Source of the DNA: an uncultured Pelagibacteraceae bacterium
GTDB taxonomy: Bacteria; Pseudomonadota; Alphaproteobacteria; Pelagibacterales; Pelagibacteraceae
DNA: 64,000 bases
Assembly (NCBI GenBank): GCA_902608385.1
Contig: CACLNT010000006.1
Span: 1 to 64,000, forward strand
Direction: 5' to 3'
A program made the position numbers and the translations under genes. Of the stretch, positions 8,569 to 15,488 are shown piece after piece. A model generated the notes under the pieces. The model saw only the letters and a program-made list of their open reading frames with translations. It did no database searches and was not told where the DNA came from. Numbering within the stretch: the first letter of the stretch is position 1; every line of letters begins with the position of its first letter.

Positions 8569-9009
8569 ATGGAATCTACTCAAATTTCAGATAAAAAAAT
8601 TTCTAAATTAAATTTAGATTTTAAAGATAGCAAATATGCTACCGGAAGAAGAAAAACTTCAATTGCAAAAATTTGGCTTAAAAAAGGTTCCGGTAAAATT
8701 TATGTTAATGGAAAAAACTATGACGAATATTTTTTACGAAATAACCATAAAATGCAATTACTAAGACCCTTTGAAATTATAAATCAAACTTCAAGTTTTG
8801 ATGTAAGATGTAACGTTAAAGGTGGTGGTCATACTGGCCAAGTAGGCGCCATGGTACATGGAATTTCAAAAGCTTTAATACAATTTGATTCTGAACTTAA
8901 ATCTGCATTAAAAAAAGAAAAACTTACCACGCGAGATTCTAGGGCCGTAGAAAGAAAGAAATACGGTCGTATGAAAGCTAGAAGAAGCTATCAGTTTTCT
9001 AAAAGATAA
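8569..9009 (+). CDS. rpsI: 30S ribosomal protein S9
   Basis: A 146-residue ribosomal protein. ATGRRKTSIAKIWLKKGSGK is the conserved N-terminal core, and VKGGGHTGQVGAMVHGISKAL and TRDSRAVERKKYGRMKARR follow. It ends with the universal S9 tail QFSKR, whose arginine contacts P-site tRNA. An N-terminal extension of about 22 residues precedes the core. It begins 1 bp after rplM. Confidence 0.97.
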   Translation: MESTQISDKKISKLNLDFKDSKYATGRRKTSIAKIWLKKGSGKIYVNGKNYDEYFLRNNHKMQLLRPFEIINQTSSFDVRCNVKGGGHTGQVGAMVHGISKALIQFDSELKSALKKEKLTTRDSRAVERKKYGRMKARRSYQFSKR

Positions 9010-9042
9010 TTTTTTTTCAACTTTTAACTGCTATAATATTAA

Positions 9043-10065
9043 ATGCTTAAGCTAAACGTATTAATTGCTGGATCAACTGGTTATATTGGTGTTCAACTAA
9101 TCAAATTATTATCTAAACACAAAAAAGTTTTTATTAAATATCTTTGTGGAAATACTTCTGTAGGTAAAAAAATTTCTTATTTTGATAAATCTTTGAAATC
9201 AAAAAAATTACCAAATATAATTAAATTTAATAAAGGTTTATTAAAAAATGTAGATTTAATTTTTACTGCATTACCAAATGGTGAAGCCCAAACTATTTCT
9301 AAATATTTGTTAAAAAAAAATGTTTTAATTGATTTAGCAGCAGATTTTAGATTAGAAAAAGCAAAAAATTATCTTAAATGGTATAAACAAGAACACAAAG
9401 CAGTAGCTAATATTAAAAATAGTATTTATGCATTGCCAGAACTAAATTTAAATAAAATAAAAAAATTCAAGATTATTTCATGCCCAGGGTGTTATCCGAC
9501 TTCTATATTGCTGCCCTTAATCCCATTAATTAAAAAAAAAATAATCAACCAAAAAAATATAACAATTGATTCAAAATCTGGATATTCTGGCGCTGGAAGA
9601 AGTGTGCATAAAAAATATGCTGGTAAAAATTTATATGAATCCTTAAGCGCTTACGGTGTTGGATTTCATAGACACAATTCAGAAATTGAGCAAGAGATAA
9701 GCAAAGTTACAAAAAATGAATTTAATTATATTTTTACTCCGCATTTAACACCTATGTTTAGAGGAATCTTAACTACAATATATGTTGAAACAAAAAAAAA
9801 TATATCTATTAACAAGATTCATAAACACTTAAGCAATTTTTATAAAAATAAAATTTTTGTAAAAGTTTTAAGGCAGAATTCATTTGTTAGCACAAATGAT
9901 GTCATAAACACTAATAATTGCTATATCTCTGTATGTAAAACAAGATATAAAAATAAATATGTGATTTTATCGGCAATTGATAATTTAATTAAAGGTGGAT
10001 CAGGTCAGGCAATTCAAAATATGAATATTAAGTTTAATTTTAAAGAATCAGAAGGATTAAAATGA
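9043..10065 (+). CDS. argC: N-acetyl-gamma-glutamyl-phosphate reductase
   Basis: 340 residues. NADPH-binding GSTGYIG is at about 10-16, and the catalytic cysteine is C150 in SCPGCYPTS. A conserved SGYSGAGRS segment and GVGFHRHNSEIEQEI follow, and a C-terminal NLIKGGSGQAIQN completes the fold. It reduces N-acetylglutamyl phosphate to the semialdehyde in arginine synthesis. The position downstream of rpsI is common in alphaproteobacteria. The stop codon overlaps the next start by ATGA, indicating translational coupling. Confidence 0.95.
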   Translation: MLKLNVLIAGSTGYIGVQLIKLLSKHKKVFIKYLCGNTSVGKKISYFDKSLKSKKLPNIIKFNKGLLKNVDLIFTALPNGEAQTISKYLLKKNVLIDLAADFRLEKAKNYLKWYKQEHKAVANIKNSIYALPELNLNKIKKFKIISCPGCYPTSILLPLIPLIKKKIINQKNITIDSKSGYSGAGRSVHKKYAGKNLYESLSAYGVGFHRHNSEIEQEISKVTKNEFNYIFTPHLTPMFRGILTTIYVETKKNISINKIHKHLSNFYKNKIFVKVLRQNSFVSTNDVINTNNCYISVCKTRYKNKYVILSAIDNLIKGGSGQAIQNMNIKFNFKESEGLK

Positions 10066-10220
10066 AAAAAATATTTTTTTTTATATTTTTAACGGCATGT
10101 GCACCTAAAAATTTAAATAACACCGCGGTAAATATTGATATGGATGTTTCTTTTGACGAGTTTAAGATTTTGTTAAAAGAATATGATAAAAATAAAGGAT
10201 ATCCAAAGATAGATAATTAA
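10062..10220 (+). CDS. Small putative lipoprotein, 52 residues
   Basis: A short gene that starts by ATGA overlap with argC and ends 4 bp before hom. The N-terminus MKKIFFFIFL followed by TACAPKN is a lipoprotein signal with Cys13 as the lipidation site (LTAC lipobox). The remainder is a short acidic/lysine segment (DVSFDEFKILLKEYDKNKG) with no known domain. Coupling to argC and the clean lipobox argue that it is real. Function is unknown; no relative is recognised. Confidence 0.6.
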   Translation: MKKIFFFIFLTACAPKNLNNTAVNIDMDVSFDEFKILLKEYDKNKGYPKIDN

Positions 10221-10224
10221 ATTT

Positions 10225-11511
10225 ATGAAAAAAATTGGTATAGGAATAATTGGACTTGGAAATATAGGTAGTCGTTTATATAAAGAAATAATATCTAAAA
10301 AAAAAGATATTGGTCTTAAAACAAATACAAATATAAATATTGTTGCAATTTCTGCAAAAAATTTAAACAAAAAAAGAAATTTTAAAGTTAGAAAAAATAT
10401 TTTCTTTAAAAATTCTTTAGATATTACAAAAAAAGCAAATGTTAACATAGTAATTGAGCTAATTGGAAAGTCTGATGGAATATCTAAAAAAATTGTTGAA
10501 AGTGCTTTAAGAAATAAAAAACATGTAATCACTGCTAACAAAGCTCTTATTTCTAAACATGGTGATTATTTAACTTCAATAGCCGAAAAAAATAAAGTTA
10601 ATTTAGAATTTGAAGCAGCTGTTGGTGGAGGGATACCAGTGCTTAGAACTATAAAAGAAGGATTAGCTACTAATAAAATTTTAAAAGTTTATGGAATACT
10701 AAATGGAACATGCAATTATATTTTATCTGAAATGGAGTCCACAAAAGATTCGTTCAAAAATGTTTTAAAAAAAGCTCAAAAATTAGGTTATGCGGAACCA
10801 AGTAATCCAAAATTAGACTTAAATGGATATGACGCAATGGCTAAAATAAGAATATTATCTTCTTTAGCATTTAATAAAAAAATATCTAATAGAAAAGTTT
10901 TAATGGAAGGGATAGAAGACATAGAAACTAAAGATATAGATATAGCAAATCAGTTAAATTTAAGAATTAAACTTTTAGGCATTACTGAAGTAATTAATAA
11001 TAAATTATTTGAAAGAGTTCATCCATGCTTGGTCAAAAAAAACACATATATTGCTAATGTTAATGGAGTAATGAATGCTGTTATTCTTAATGGTAATCCT
11101 GTAGGAGAGAGTGTTTTACAAGGGGAGGGCGCAGGACCTGGGCCTACTTCTTCTGCTTTAATGTCAGATCTTTTATCTATATTAAGAGGTAATATTAAAT
11201 TTCCATTTGGAATTCCTTCTAGTAAGAGAAAAAAAGTTTTTTCTTATGATCAAAATCAAAATTTTAATTCTTTATATATGAGATTTGAAGTAAAGGATAA
11301 GCCTGGTGTTTTGTCACAAATTACTAAACAGTTGGCTAAATATAGAATATCAATTGCTCGTTTAATACAGATTCCTGATAGCAAACGTAAAACTGCATCA
11401 ATAATCATAATTACTCATAAATCAAAAGAGCTATATTCTAATAAGTGTTTAAAATCGTTTAAATCGAACAAAAATGTACTGAAAACTCCGATTTTAATAA
11501 GACTTTTTTAA
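10225..11511 (+). CDS. hom: Homoserine dehydrogenase
   Basis: 428 residues. NAD(P)-binding IGIIGLGNIGSRLY is at the N-terminus, TANKALIS and FEAAVGGGIPVLRTIKEGL form the catalytic core, with GTCNYILSEME and EPSNPKLDLNGYDAMAKIRIL typical of the family. A C-terminal ACT domain (about residues 350-428, KDKPGVLSQITKQLAKYRIS) gives feedback control by threonine. The enzyme makes homoserine for threonine and methionine, the latter via metY in this window. The next gene begins immediately after the stop. Confidence 0.95.
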   Translation: MKKIGIGIIGLGNIGSRLYKEIISKKKDIGLKTNTNINIVAISAKNLNKKRNFKVRKNIFFKNSLDITKKANVNIVIELIGKSDGISKKIVESALRNKKHVITANKALISKHGDYLTSIAEKNKVNLEFEAAVGGGIPVLRTIKEGLATNKILKVYGILNGTCNYILSEMESTKDSFKNVLKKAQKLGYAEPSNPKLDLNGYDAMAKIRILSSLAFNKKISNRKVLMEGIEDIETKDIDIANQLNLRIKLLGITEVINNKLFERVHPCLVKKNTYIANVNGVMNAVILNGNPVGESVLQGEGAGPGPTSSALMSDLLSILRGNIKFPFGIPSSKRKKVFSYDQNQNFNSLYMRFEVKDKPGVLSQITKQLAKYRISIARLIQIPDSKRKTASIIIITHKSKELYSNKCLKSFKSNKNVLKTPILIRLF

Positions 11512-12411
11512 ATGGAAATATATATCAAGCTATTTGAAGTTTTATTTCCAGTTTTTTTTATTGTTGGTATTGGTTATTTTTTAGGTAAAAAAAAATCTGA
11601 CATAGATACAACTTTTATAACAAATTATTCAGCTAATTTTGGTGCGCCAGCATTATTTATATTTGCTATTACTTCATCCGGAGTAACTTATGATGTATTT
11701 TCAGAGTACTTTATTTATTCCATAATAGCTCTTTCTTGTTTTGCTCTAACTGGAGTCATATTTTTATTTTTTATGAAAAAAGATGTTTCTAGAGAATTAC
11801 CTCCTTTTTTTCTACCTAATACTGGAAATATGGGTATACCAATTTGTCTTTTTGCTTACGGTTCCTTAGGTATGGGAGTTGCCGCAGCTATATCATCTTT
11901 AGTAGTTCTTTTACATTTTACAGCTAATATTTTTTTGGCGAGTAAAAAATTTGATTTTAAAATTATTTTAAAAAGTCCATCTACACATGCAGTGATTATT
12001 GCAGTAGCTTTTTTATATTTTGATCTTAAAATGCCTGAATTTGTATTAAATACAGTTATGTTATTAGGTTATACTATGATTGTTTTGATATTGATGTCTT
12101 TGGGGGTTTCTTTAACACAAATGAAAGTTTTTTCTTTAAAAAGTTCTTTAATCTCATCTGTTGGTAGAGTCATTATTGGCCCAATTATTGGTTTTGCTTT
12201 AATAAAAGTTTTTAATTTATCAGGTTTTGCTGCTGGTGTTTTGTTAATTCAATCATCAATGCCCAGTGCAATATTAACTTATTTAATAGCTTCAATGTAT
12301 TCACCAAAAGAAATTGTAGATAACATTTCTAGTATGATTGTTGTATCTACTTTAATGTCTTTAATTACAGTTCCAATTATTGTATTCATTGCCTTAAAAT
12401 ATTTCTCTTAA
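11512..12411 (+). CDS. AEC-family (auxin efflux carrier-like) permease
   Basis: 299 residues with about ten hydrophobic spans. It has family features such as YSANFGAPALF near residue 43, FLPNTGNMGIPICLFAYG in the middle (the conserved N-x-G-x-P crossover), and SSMPSAILTYLIASMYS near the end. AEC proteins export organic anions or amino acid derivatives; the substrate cannot be read from the sequence. It follows hom with no spacer and overlaps the next start by 1 bp, so it is probably in the hom operon. Confidence 0.8.
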   Translation: MEIYIKLFEVLFPVFFIVGIGYFLGKKKSDIDTTFITNYSANFGAPALFIFAITSSGVTYDVFSEYFIYSIIALSCFALTGVIFLFFMKKDVSRELPPFFLPNTGNMGIPICLFAYGSLGMGVAAAISSLVVLLHFTANIFLASKKFDFKIILKSPSTHAVIIAVAFLYFDLKMPEFVLNTVMLLGYTMIVLILMSLGVSLTQMKVFSLKSSLISSVGRVIIGPIIGFALIKVFNLSGFAAGVLLIQSSMPSAILTYLIASMYSPKEIVDNISSMIVVSTLMSLITVPIIVFIALKYFS

Positions 12412-13259
12412 TGAAACCAATAATACTCAATTTATCTGCATGGGTAATGCTGCCTATAATGGATGGTTTTGCAAAATACTTAAGTTCGACAATGCCAGTT
12501 TTGCAAATAACATGGTCTAGATACTTCTTTACCGTCATTATTGTTCTACCGGTTATGCTTATTTTTTTTAGAAAAAATTTTAAATGGACTGAAAAACCTA
12601 AACTTCAATTAATTAGAGGGCTATTATTATTTTGCGCTAATATTTTATTTTTTTATTCAATATCTGTAATTTCTTTGGCCAAAGCATTAACTTTAGCTTT
12701 TATCGCACCTTTAATTGTCACAATTTTATCGCCAATTTTATTAGGTGAAAAAGTTGGCTTTAGAAGATGGGCAGCAGTTATTACAGGATTTATTGGATCA
12801 TTAATTGTTATAAGACCAGGTTTTGTAGAAGTAAATTTAGCAAGTATTGCAGCTTTAGGAACAGGAGTTTTGTATGGTTTTTATTTAATTGTAACTAGAA
12901 AGTTACACAATTCTGATCATCCGCTTTTAACACTTTTGTTAACCGGCGTAGTAGGGGCTATTATAGGGTCCATGATGATGCCTTCCGTTTGGGTTCAACC
13001 AACAATTAATCAATGGTATATGATGTTTGCCTTGGGTTTTTTTGCTTCACTGGGCCATTTGTTTTTAATACTTTCTTTAAAGTATGCTGACGCCTCTAAA
13101 TTAGCTCCTTTTGGTTATTTTGAAATAATAACTAATATAATTATAGGGTTTTACTTTTTTAATCATTTCCCTGACAGTTGGACCTTTTTAGGTTTGTTTG
13201 TAATTATTTCATCTGGAATTTATATCCTTAGGAGAGAGGCTCTTAATAGGTCTAATTAG
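12411..13259 (+). CDS. EamA/DMT-family transporter
   Basis: 282 residues with ten hydrophobic spans arranged as two EamA repeats. The first repeat has an RYFFTVIIVLP helix, an IRGLLLFCANILFFYSIS segment and SLAKALTLAFIAPLIVTILS-PILLGEK, the classic EamA signature. The second repeat covers about residues 140-275. Likely an exporter of small metabolites or amino acids; the substrate is unknown. It overlaps the previous gene by 1 bp (TAATG) and is the last gene before a 444-bp spacer. Confidence 0.85.
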   Translation: MKPIILNLSAWVMLPIMDGFAKYLSSTMPVLQITWSRYFFTVIIVLPVMLIFFRKNFKWTEKPKLQLIRGLLLFCANILFFYSISVISLAKALTLAFIAPLIVTILSPILLGEKVGFRRWAAVITGFIGSLIVIRPGFVEVNLASIAALGTGVLYGFYLIVTRKLHNSDHPLLTLLLTGVVGAIIGSMMMPSVWVQPTINQWYMMFALGFFASLGHLFLILSLKYADASKLAPFGYFEIITNIIIGFYFFNHFPDSWTFLGLFVIISSGIYILRREALNRSN

Positions 13260-13703
13260 TATATTAATCTAATACATTAAGTTATATTATTAAACTACTG
13301 AATTTATTATTAAATTTAGGTTATTTAAAGTAAAATATTAGATAATGTAAAAAAATTGTTTTAAAGGATAAATGTTTAAATAATTATAAGCATTAAAAAA
13401 ATATATAAAAAAAGGTAATAAAAATAAGGATTCTAGAGGGTTTCTTATACTATCACAAATTAAAGCCTTGGCAGAATTTGCATATAGAAAAAATAAATTA
13501 AAAAATAAAGGTTTTATAACGGTAAAATTAAAATTTTTGTAATTAGATTTTAGAGCTTTGCAGAAAGTGAATATAGCGTTTAAAGGGCCATAGAAGGGTT
13601 ATATTTTAGTATATAGAATTATACAGTACAACTGAAGGTCGAAACAAAAAAATATCTACAAAATAGACCTTAAATGATCAAAAAGCTAATAATATTAACA
13701 CTT
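13260..13703. other. 444-bp spacer with no convincing gene
   Basis: No ORF with a plausible start, no tRNA and no clear terminator is seen. A stop-free stretch near 13424-13541 lacks a start codon and resembles nothing known. There is a weak inverted repeat AAGGTC/GACCTT near 13636-13675. Such a gap is exceptional in this otherwise packed window and marks the left edge of the accessory region; it may be decayed sequence. Confidence 0.5.
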
Positions 13704-13979
13704 TTAGAGCAAAAATCCTTCATTTTTTAGGAGTTTTTTTTTAGTTTTTGTTCCTCCAGGACTAGAAAAACCACCCAAACTGCCATCAGATCTAATGACC
13801 CTATGGCAGGGTACTTTTGGTGCATATGGGTTCTTAGCGCAGGCATTAGCTACTGCACGCGCTGATTTAGGCCTATTTATAGCTATAGCGACCTGTTTAT
13901 AGGTCTTTACCTTGCCTTTAGGTATAGTTTTAAGATATTTCCAGACTTTTATTTGAAATTTAGTGCCTTTAAGTATCAT
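13704..13979 (-). CDS. MGMT-type methylated-DNA-cysteine methyltransferase domain protein
   Basis: About 91 residues, consisting only of the DNA-binding C-terminal domain of Ogt/Ada. FQIKVWKYLKTIPKGKVKTY is the helix-turn-helix entry, followed by the arginine-finger region RPKSARAVANACAKNP and the acceptor PCHRV with Cys58. The active cysteine is present, so it is not an ATL protein (those have Trp). It repairs O6-alkylguanine by direct transfer. The start ATG at 13979 was chosen because upstream codons lie inside a terminator and structured RNA. It lacks the usual N-terminal domain, as do other short family members. Confidence 0.85.
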   Translation of the reverse strand: MILKGTKFQIKVWKYLKTIPKGKVKTYKQVAIAINRPKSARAVANACAKNPYAPKVPCHRVIRSDGSLGGFSSPGGTKTKKKLLKNEGFLL

Positions 13980-13986
13980 TATAGTG

Positions 13987-14031
13987 AAAAAAAACCCTGT
14001 TTCCTTGCACTTTTTACGGTGCAAAGAACAG
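13987..14031 (-). terminator. Rho-independent terminator of the structured RNA
   Basis: Plus-strand arms 13997-14010 and 14019-14031 pair as 5 bp plus 8 bp with one bulged base and one G-U pair in the RNA, with an 8-nt loop. A run of eight A on the plus strand (13987-13994) gives U8 in minus-strand RNA. The polarity fits only minus-strand transcription. The U tract ends 7 bp before the ATG of the MGMT gene. Confidence 0.8.
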
Positions 14032-14178
14032 TAGTTTTGGCACGTCGTTGTATGCGCTACCGCCATGCCTATCGCTCCACATGTTTAGCGCTGCTTTGTA
14101 GAGCTTTCTGCCCCCTGGGCTTGAACCTCTCGGCTTTTCCCCAATCGGCCAGTTAAGGGTTGCCCCTTAATTCACTTT
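13987..14178 (-). ncRNA. Unidentified structured small RNA
   Basis: The stretch 14040-14170 is clearly richer in G+C than everything around it, has no coding logic, and folds well as minus-strand RNA. Elements 5' to 3' are: a 7-bp hairpin at 14153-14170 with a GCAA tetraloop; a UUGGG/CCCAG stem (14139-14144 with 14115-14119) enclosing a 4-bp hairpin with a GAGA loop at 14124-14135; an H-type pseudoknot with stem 1 at 14098-14104/14074-14080 (7 bp) and stem 2 at 14086-14091/14054-14059 (6 bp); and a 13-bp terminator. It has no tmRNA tag, no tRNA T-arm, and no RNase P or SRP signatures. About 190 nt. Identity is unknown; the 5' end is estimated. Confidence 0.65.
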
Positions 14179-14182
14179 CTAC

Positions 14183-14216
14183 ATTATCAAAGTGATTTGG
14201 TTGTATGTATCACTTT
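14183..14216 (-). promoter_or_regulatory. Candidate promoter with inverted repeat upstream of the structured RNA
   Basis: On the minus strand GATAAT (14183-14188) could be a -10 box, with GTGATA 18 bp upstream (14207-14212) as a weak -35. A perfect 8-bp inverted repeat AAAGTGAT/ATCACTTT (14189-14196 and 14209-14216, 12-bp loop) covers the spacer and -35, as an operator would. A similar half-site TTCACTTT lies at 14171-14178. Transcription from here would begin near 14175, just before the first hairpin. Confidence 0.4.
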
Positions 14217-14269
14217 ATTGTTGTATTTATGGACTTTTTCACAGCCTTGAATTATGGGGAAAACTTAAA

Positions 14270-14434
14270 TTAAAATATTAAGAGGCTAATAAGTATAACA
14301 AATCCAATTGCTATAATTCCAAAAATAGATGCTATAATTTTGTTTTTTGTAGTTTCTTTAAATTTTTCCCAATAGTTCATAATTAGAAATGTTGTTATAA
14401 CTACAATTAATCCAATCAGCACATATTTTGGCAT
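14270..14434 (-). CDS. Small hydrophobic membrane protein, 54 residues
   Basis: An ATG-to-TAA frame beginning MPKYVLIGLIVVITTFLIM, with a short charged loop YWEKFKETTKNK and a second hydrophobic helix IIASIFGIIAIGFVILISLL. This is a two-span hairpin membrane protein. No Shine-Dalgarno is obvious. It is divergent from the recombinase gene, with starts 82 bp apart. Its size and topology resemble small toxins, holins or membrane anchors, but nothing specific can be recognised. It could still be a chance frame. Confidence 0.4.
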   Translation of the reverse strand: MPKYVLIGLIVVITTFLIMNYWEKFKETTKNKIIASIFGIIAIGFVILISLLIF

Positions 14435-14455
14435 TTATAACTTTAACTTATTTGC

Positions 14456-14484
14456 TTGACTTTAAAAATGAGTTATATTATAAC
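14456..14484 (+). promoter_or_regulatory. Promoter of the tyrosine recombinase gene
   Basis: TTGACT at 14456-14461, a 17-bp spacer, and TATAAC at 14479-14484 is one of the best sigma-70 matches in the window. Predicted transcription start is about 14490-14492, inside the palindrome that follows at once. Confidence 0.6.
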
Positions 14485-14509
14485 TTCCGATAATTAATGG
14501 TTATCGGAA
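14485..14509. repeat. Perfect 9-bp inverted repeat with 7-bp spacer at the recombinase promoter
   Basis: TTCCGATAA (14485-14493) and TTATCGGAA (14501-14509) flank TTAATGG. The pairing continues beyond one mismatch on the outside. It abuts the -10 box, covers the predicted transcription start, and ends 6 bp before the ATG. Arms of about 9-13 bp around a 6-8 bp core are the layout of tyrosine-recombinase crossover sites. It could equally be an autorepressor operator or a 5' hairpin that blocks translation. Confidence 0.75.
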
Positions 14510-14515
14510 ATTTAT

Positions 14516-15469
14516 ATGAATGACTTAGTAACTGAGGTAAAAAACCTTGAAATAGAAACTTTAAAAAACTTAAAGAATTCTAAAGCTGCAAATACTTTAA
14601 GAGCTTATCAAGCAGATTTTAAGGATTTTTCAACATTCTGCATAAAAAATGGACTATCGAATATGCCTACAGAACCTAAAATACTATCTATTTATCTTAC
14701 TCATTTATCAAAATCGTCAAAATTTAGCACATTAAGGAGAAGAATAGCCTCAATAAGCGTGATTCATAAGATGAAAGGGCATTATTTAGATACAAAGCAC
14801 CCAATAATAATGGAAAATTTACATGGTATTAAAAGAACAAAAGGAACAAATCAAAAAGCCAAAAAACCTATATTAATCAATGATTTAAAATTAATTATTA
14901 ATGCAATAAATCAAGAAAAAATAAAAGCAAAACATTTTTTGGAAGACAATGTCAAAGAAACAAAGAGGATTAGAGATAGAGCTTTGATATTATTAGGTTT
15001 TTCAGGAGGATTTAGAAGATCAGAATTAGTTAATTTAGAGTATGAAGATATCGAATTTGTAAAGGAAGGGGTAAAAATATTCATTAAAAGATCAAAAACT
15101 GATCAATCTGGTGAAGGCTCAATTAAAGCTATCCCCTACTTTGATAATAAGGAATTTTGTCCTGTAAAAGCTTTGGATCATTACATGAAATCAAAGTTTG
15201 TCAGTACTTTCAGTGGTCGAATATTTAATATTTCAGATAAGTCTGTTGCCTTAATAATTAAAAAATATGCATCATTAGCAGGATTAGATGCAAATAAATA
15301 TGCAGGACATAGTTTAAGATCGGGATTTGCAACATCAGCGGCAGAAGCTGGAGCAGAAGAAAGAAATATTATGACTATGACAGGACATAAAACCACTCAA
15401 ATGGTAAGAAGATATATACAAGAAGCAAATTTATTTAAAAACAATGCGTTAAATAAAATTAAAATATAA
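14516..15469 (+). CDS. Tyrosine recombinase / phage-type integrase
   Basis: 317 residues. An N-terminal SAM-like core-binding domain (about 10-110, with NTLRAYQADFKDFSTFC) is followed by the catalytic domain. Catalytic residues are visible: Arg167/168 in GFRRSE, Lys194 in RSKTDQ, His265-x-x-Arg268 in GHSLRSGFAT, His291 in GHKTT, and the nucleophile Tyr300 in VRRYI. All are present, so it should be active. It lacks the gene companions of XerC or XerD and is the only mobility gene here. It lies between an unusual RNA-bearing spacer and cell-surface glycosyltransferase genes, so it likely belongs to a small integrated element. Confidence 0.9.
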   Translation: MNDLVTEVKNLEIETLKNLKNSKAANTLRAYQADFKDFSTFCIKNGLSNMPTEPKILSIYLTHLSKSSKFSTLRRRIASISVIHKMKGHYLDTKHPIIMENLHGIKRTKGTNQKAKKPILINDLKLIINAINQEKIKAKHFLEDNVKETKRIRDRALILLGFSGGFRRSELVNLEYEDIEFVKEGVKIFIKRSKTDQSGEGSIKAIPYFDNKEFCPVKALDHYMKSKFVSTFSGRIFNISDKSVALIIKKYASLAGLDANKYAGHSLRSGFATSAAEAGAEERNIMTMTGHKTTQMVRRYIQEANLFKNNALNKIKI

Positions 15470-15488
15470 TATTTGTTTCATTTTTTTA

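Noticed and set aside
13424-13541. Stop-free stretch of about 38 codons in the 444-bp spacer
   Set aside because: No start codon, no ribosome binding site and no recognisable family; could be decayed sequence but cannot be supported.
13980-14066. N-terminal extension of the MGMT protein by 29 residues
   Set aside because: The extension would translate the terminator stem and U-tract; the MGMT domain begins only at the later ATG.
14110-14135. GGTTCAAGCCC resembling a tRNA or tmRNA T-loop
   Set aside because: The flanks do not pair as a T-stem, no acceptor stem or CCA is present, and no tmRNA tag frame ends in the expected LAA-like residues.
13953-14156. 67-codon plus-strand frame across the MGMT start and the G+C-rich island
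   Set aside because: It is antisense to a terminator and structured RNA, its protein resembles nothing, and the folding signal and U-tract point to the minus strand.
13562-14180. Inverted 11-bp copies of AGAAAGTGAAT at 13562-13572 and 14170-14180
   Set aside because: In AT-rich DNA an 11-bp match over this distance can occur by chance, and no further flanking identity extends it.
14485-14509. Palindrome as a true loxP site
   Set aside because: Outer bases resemble loxP (ATAACTTC), but the inner arms and the 7-bp core differ; it is kept only as a lox-like candidate.
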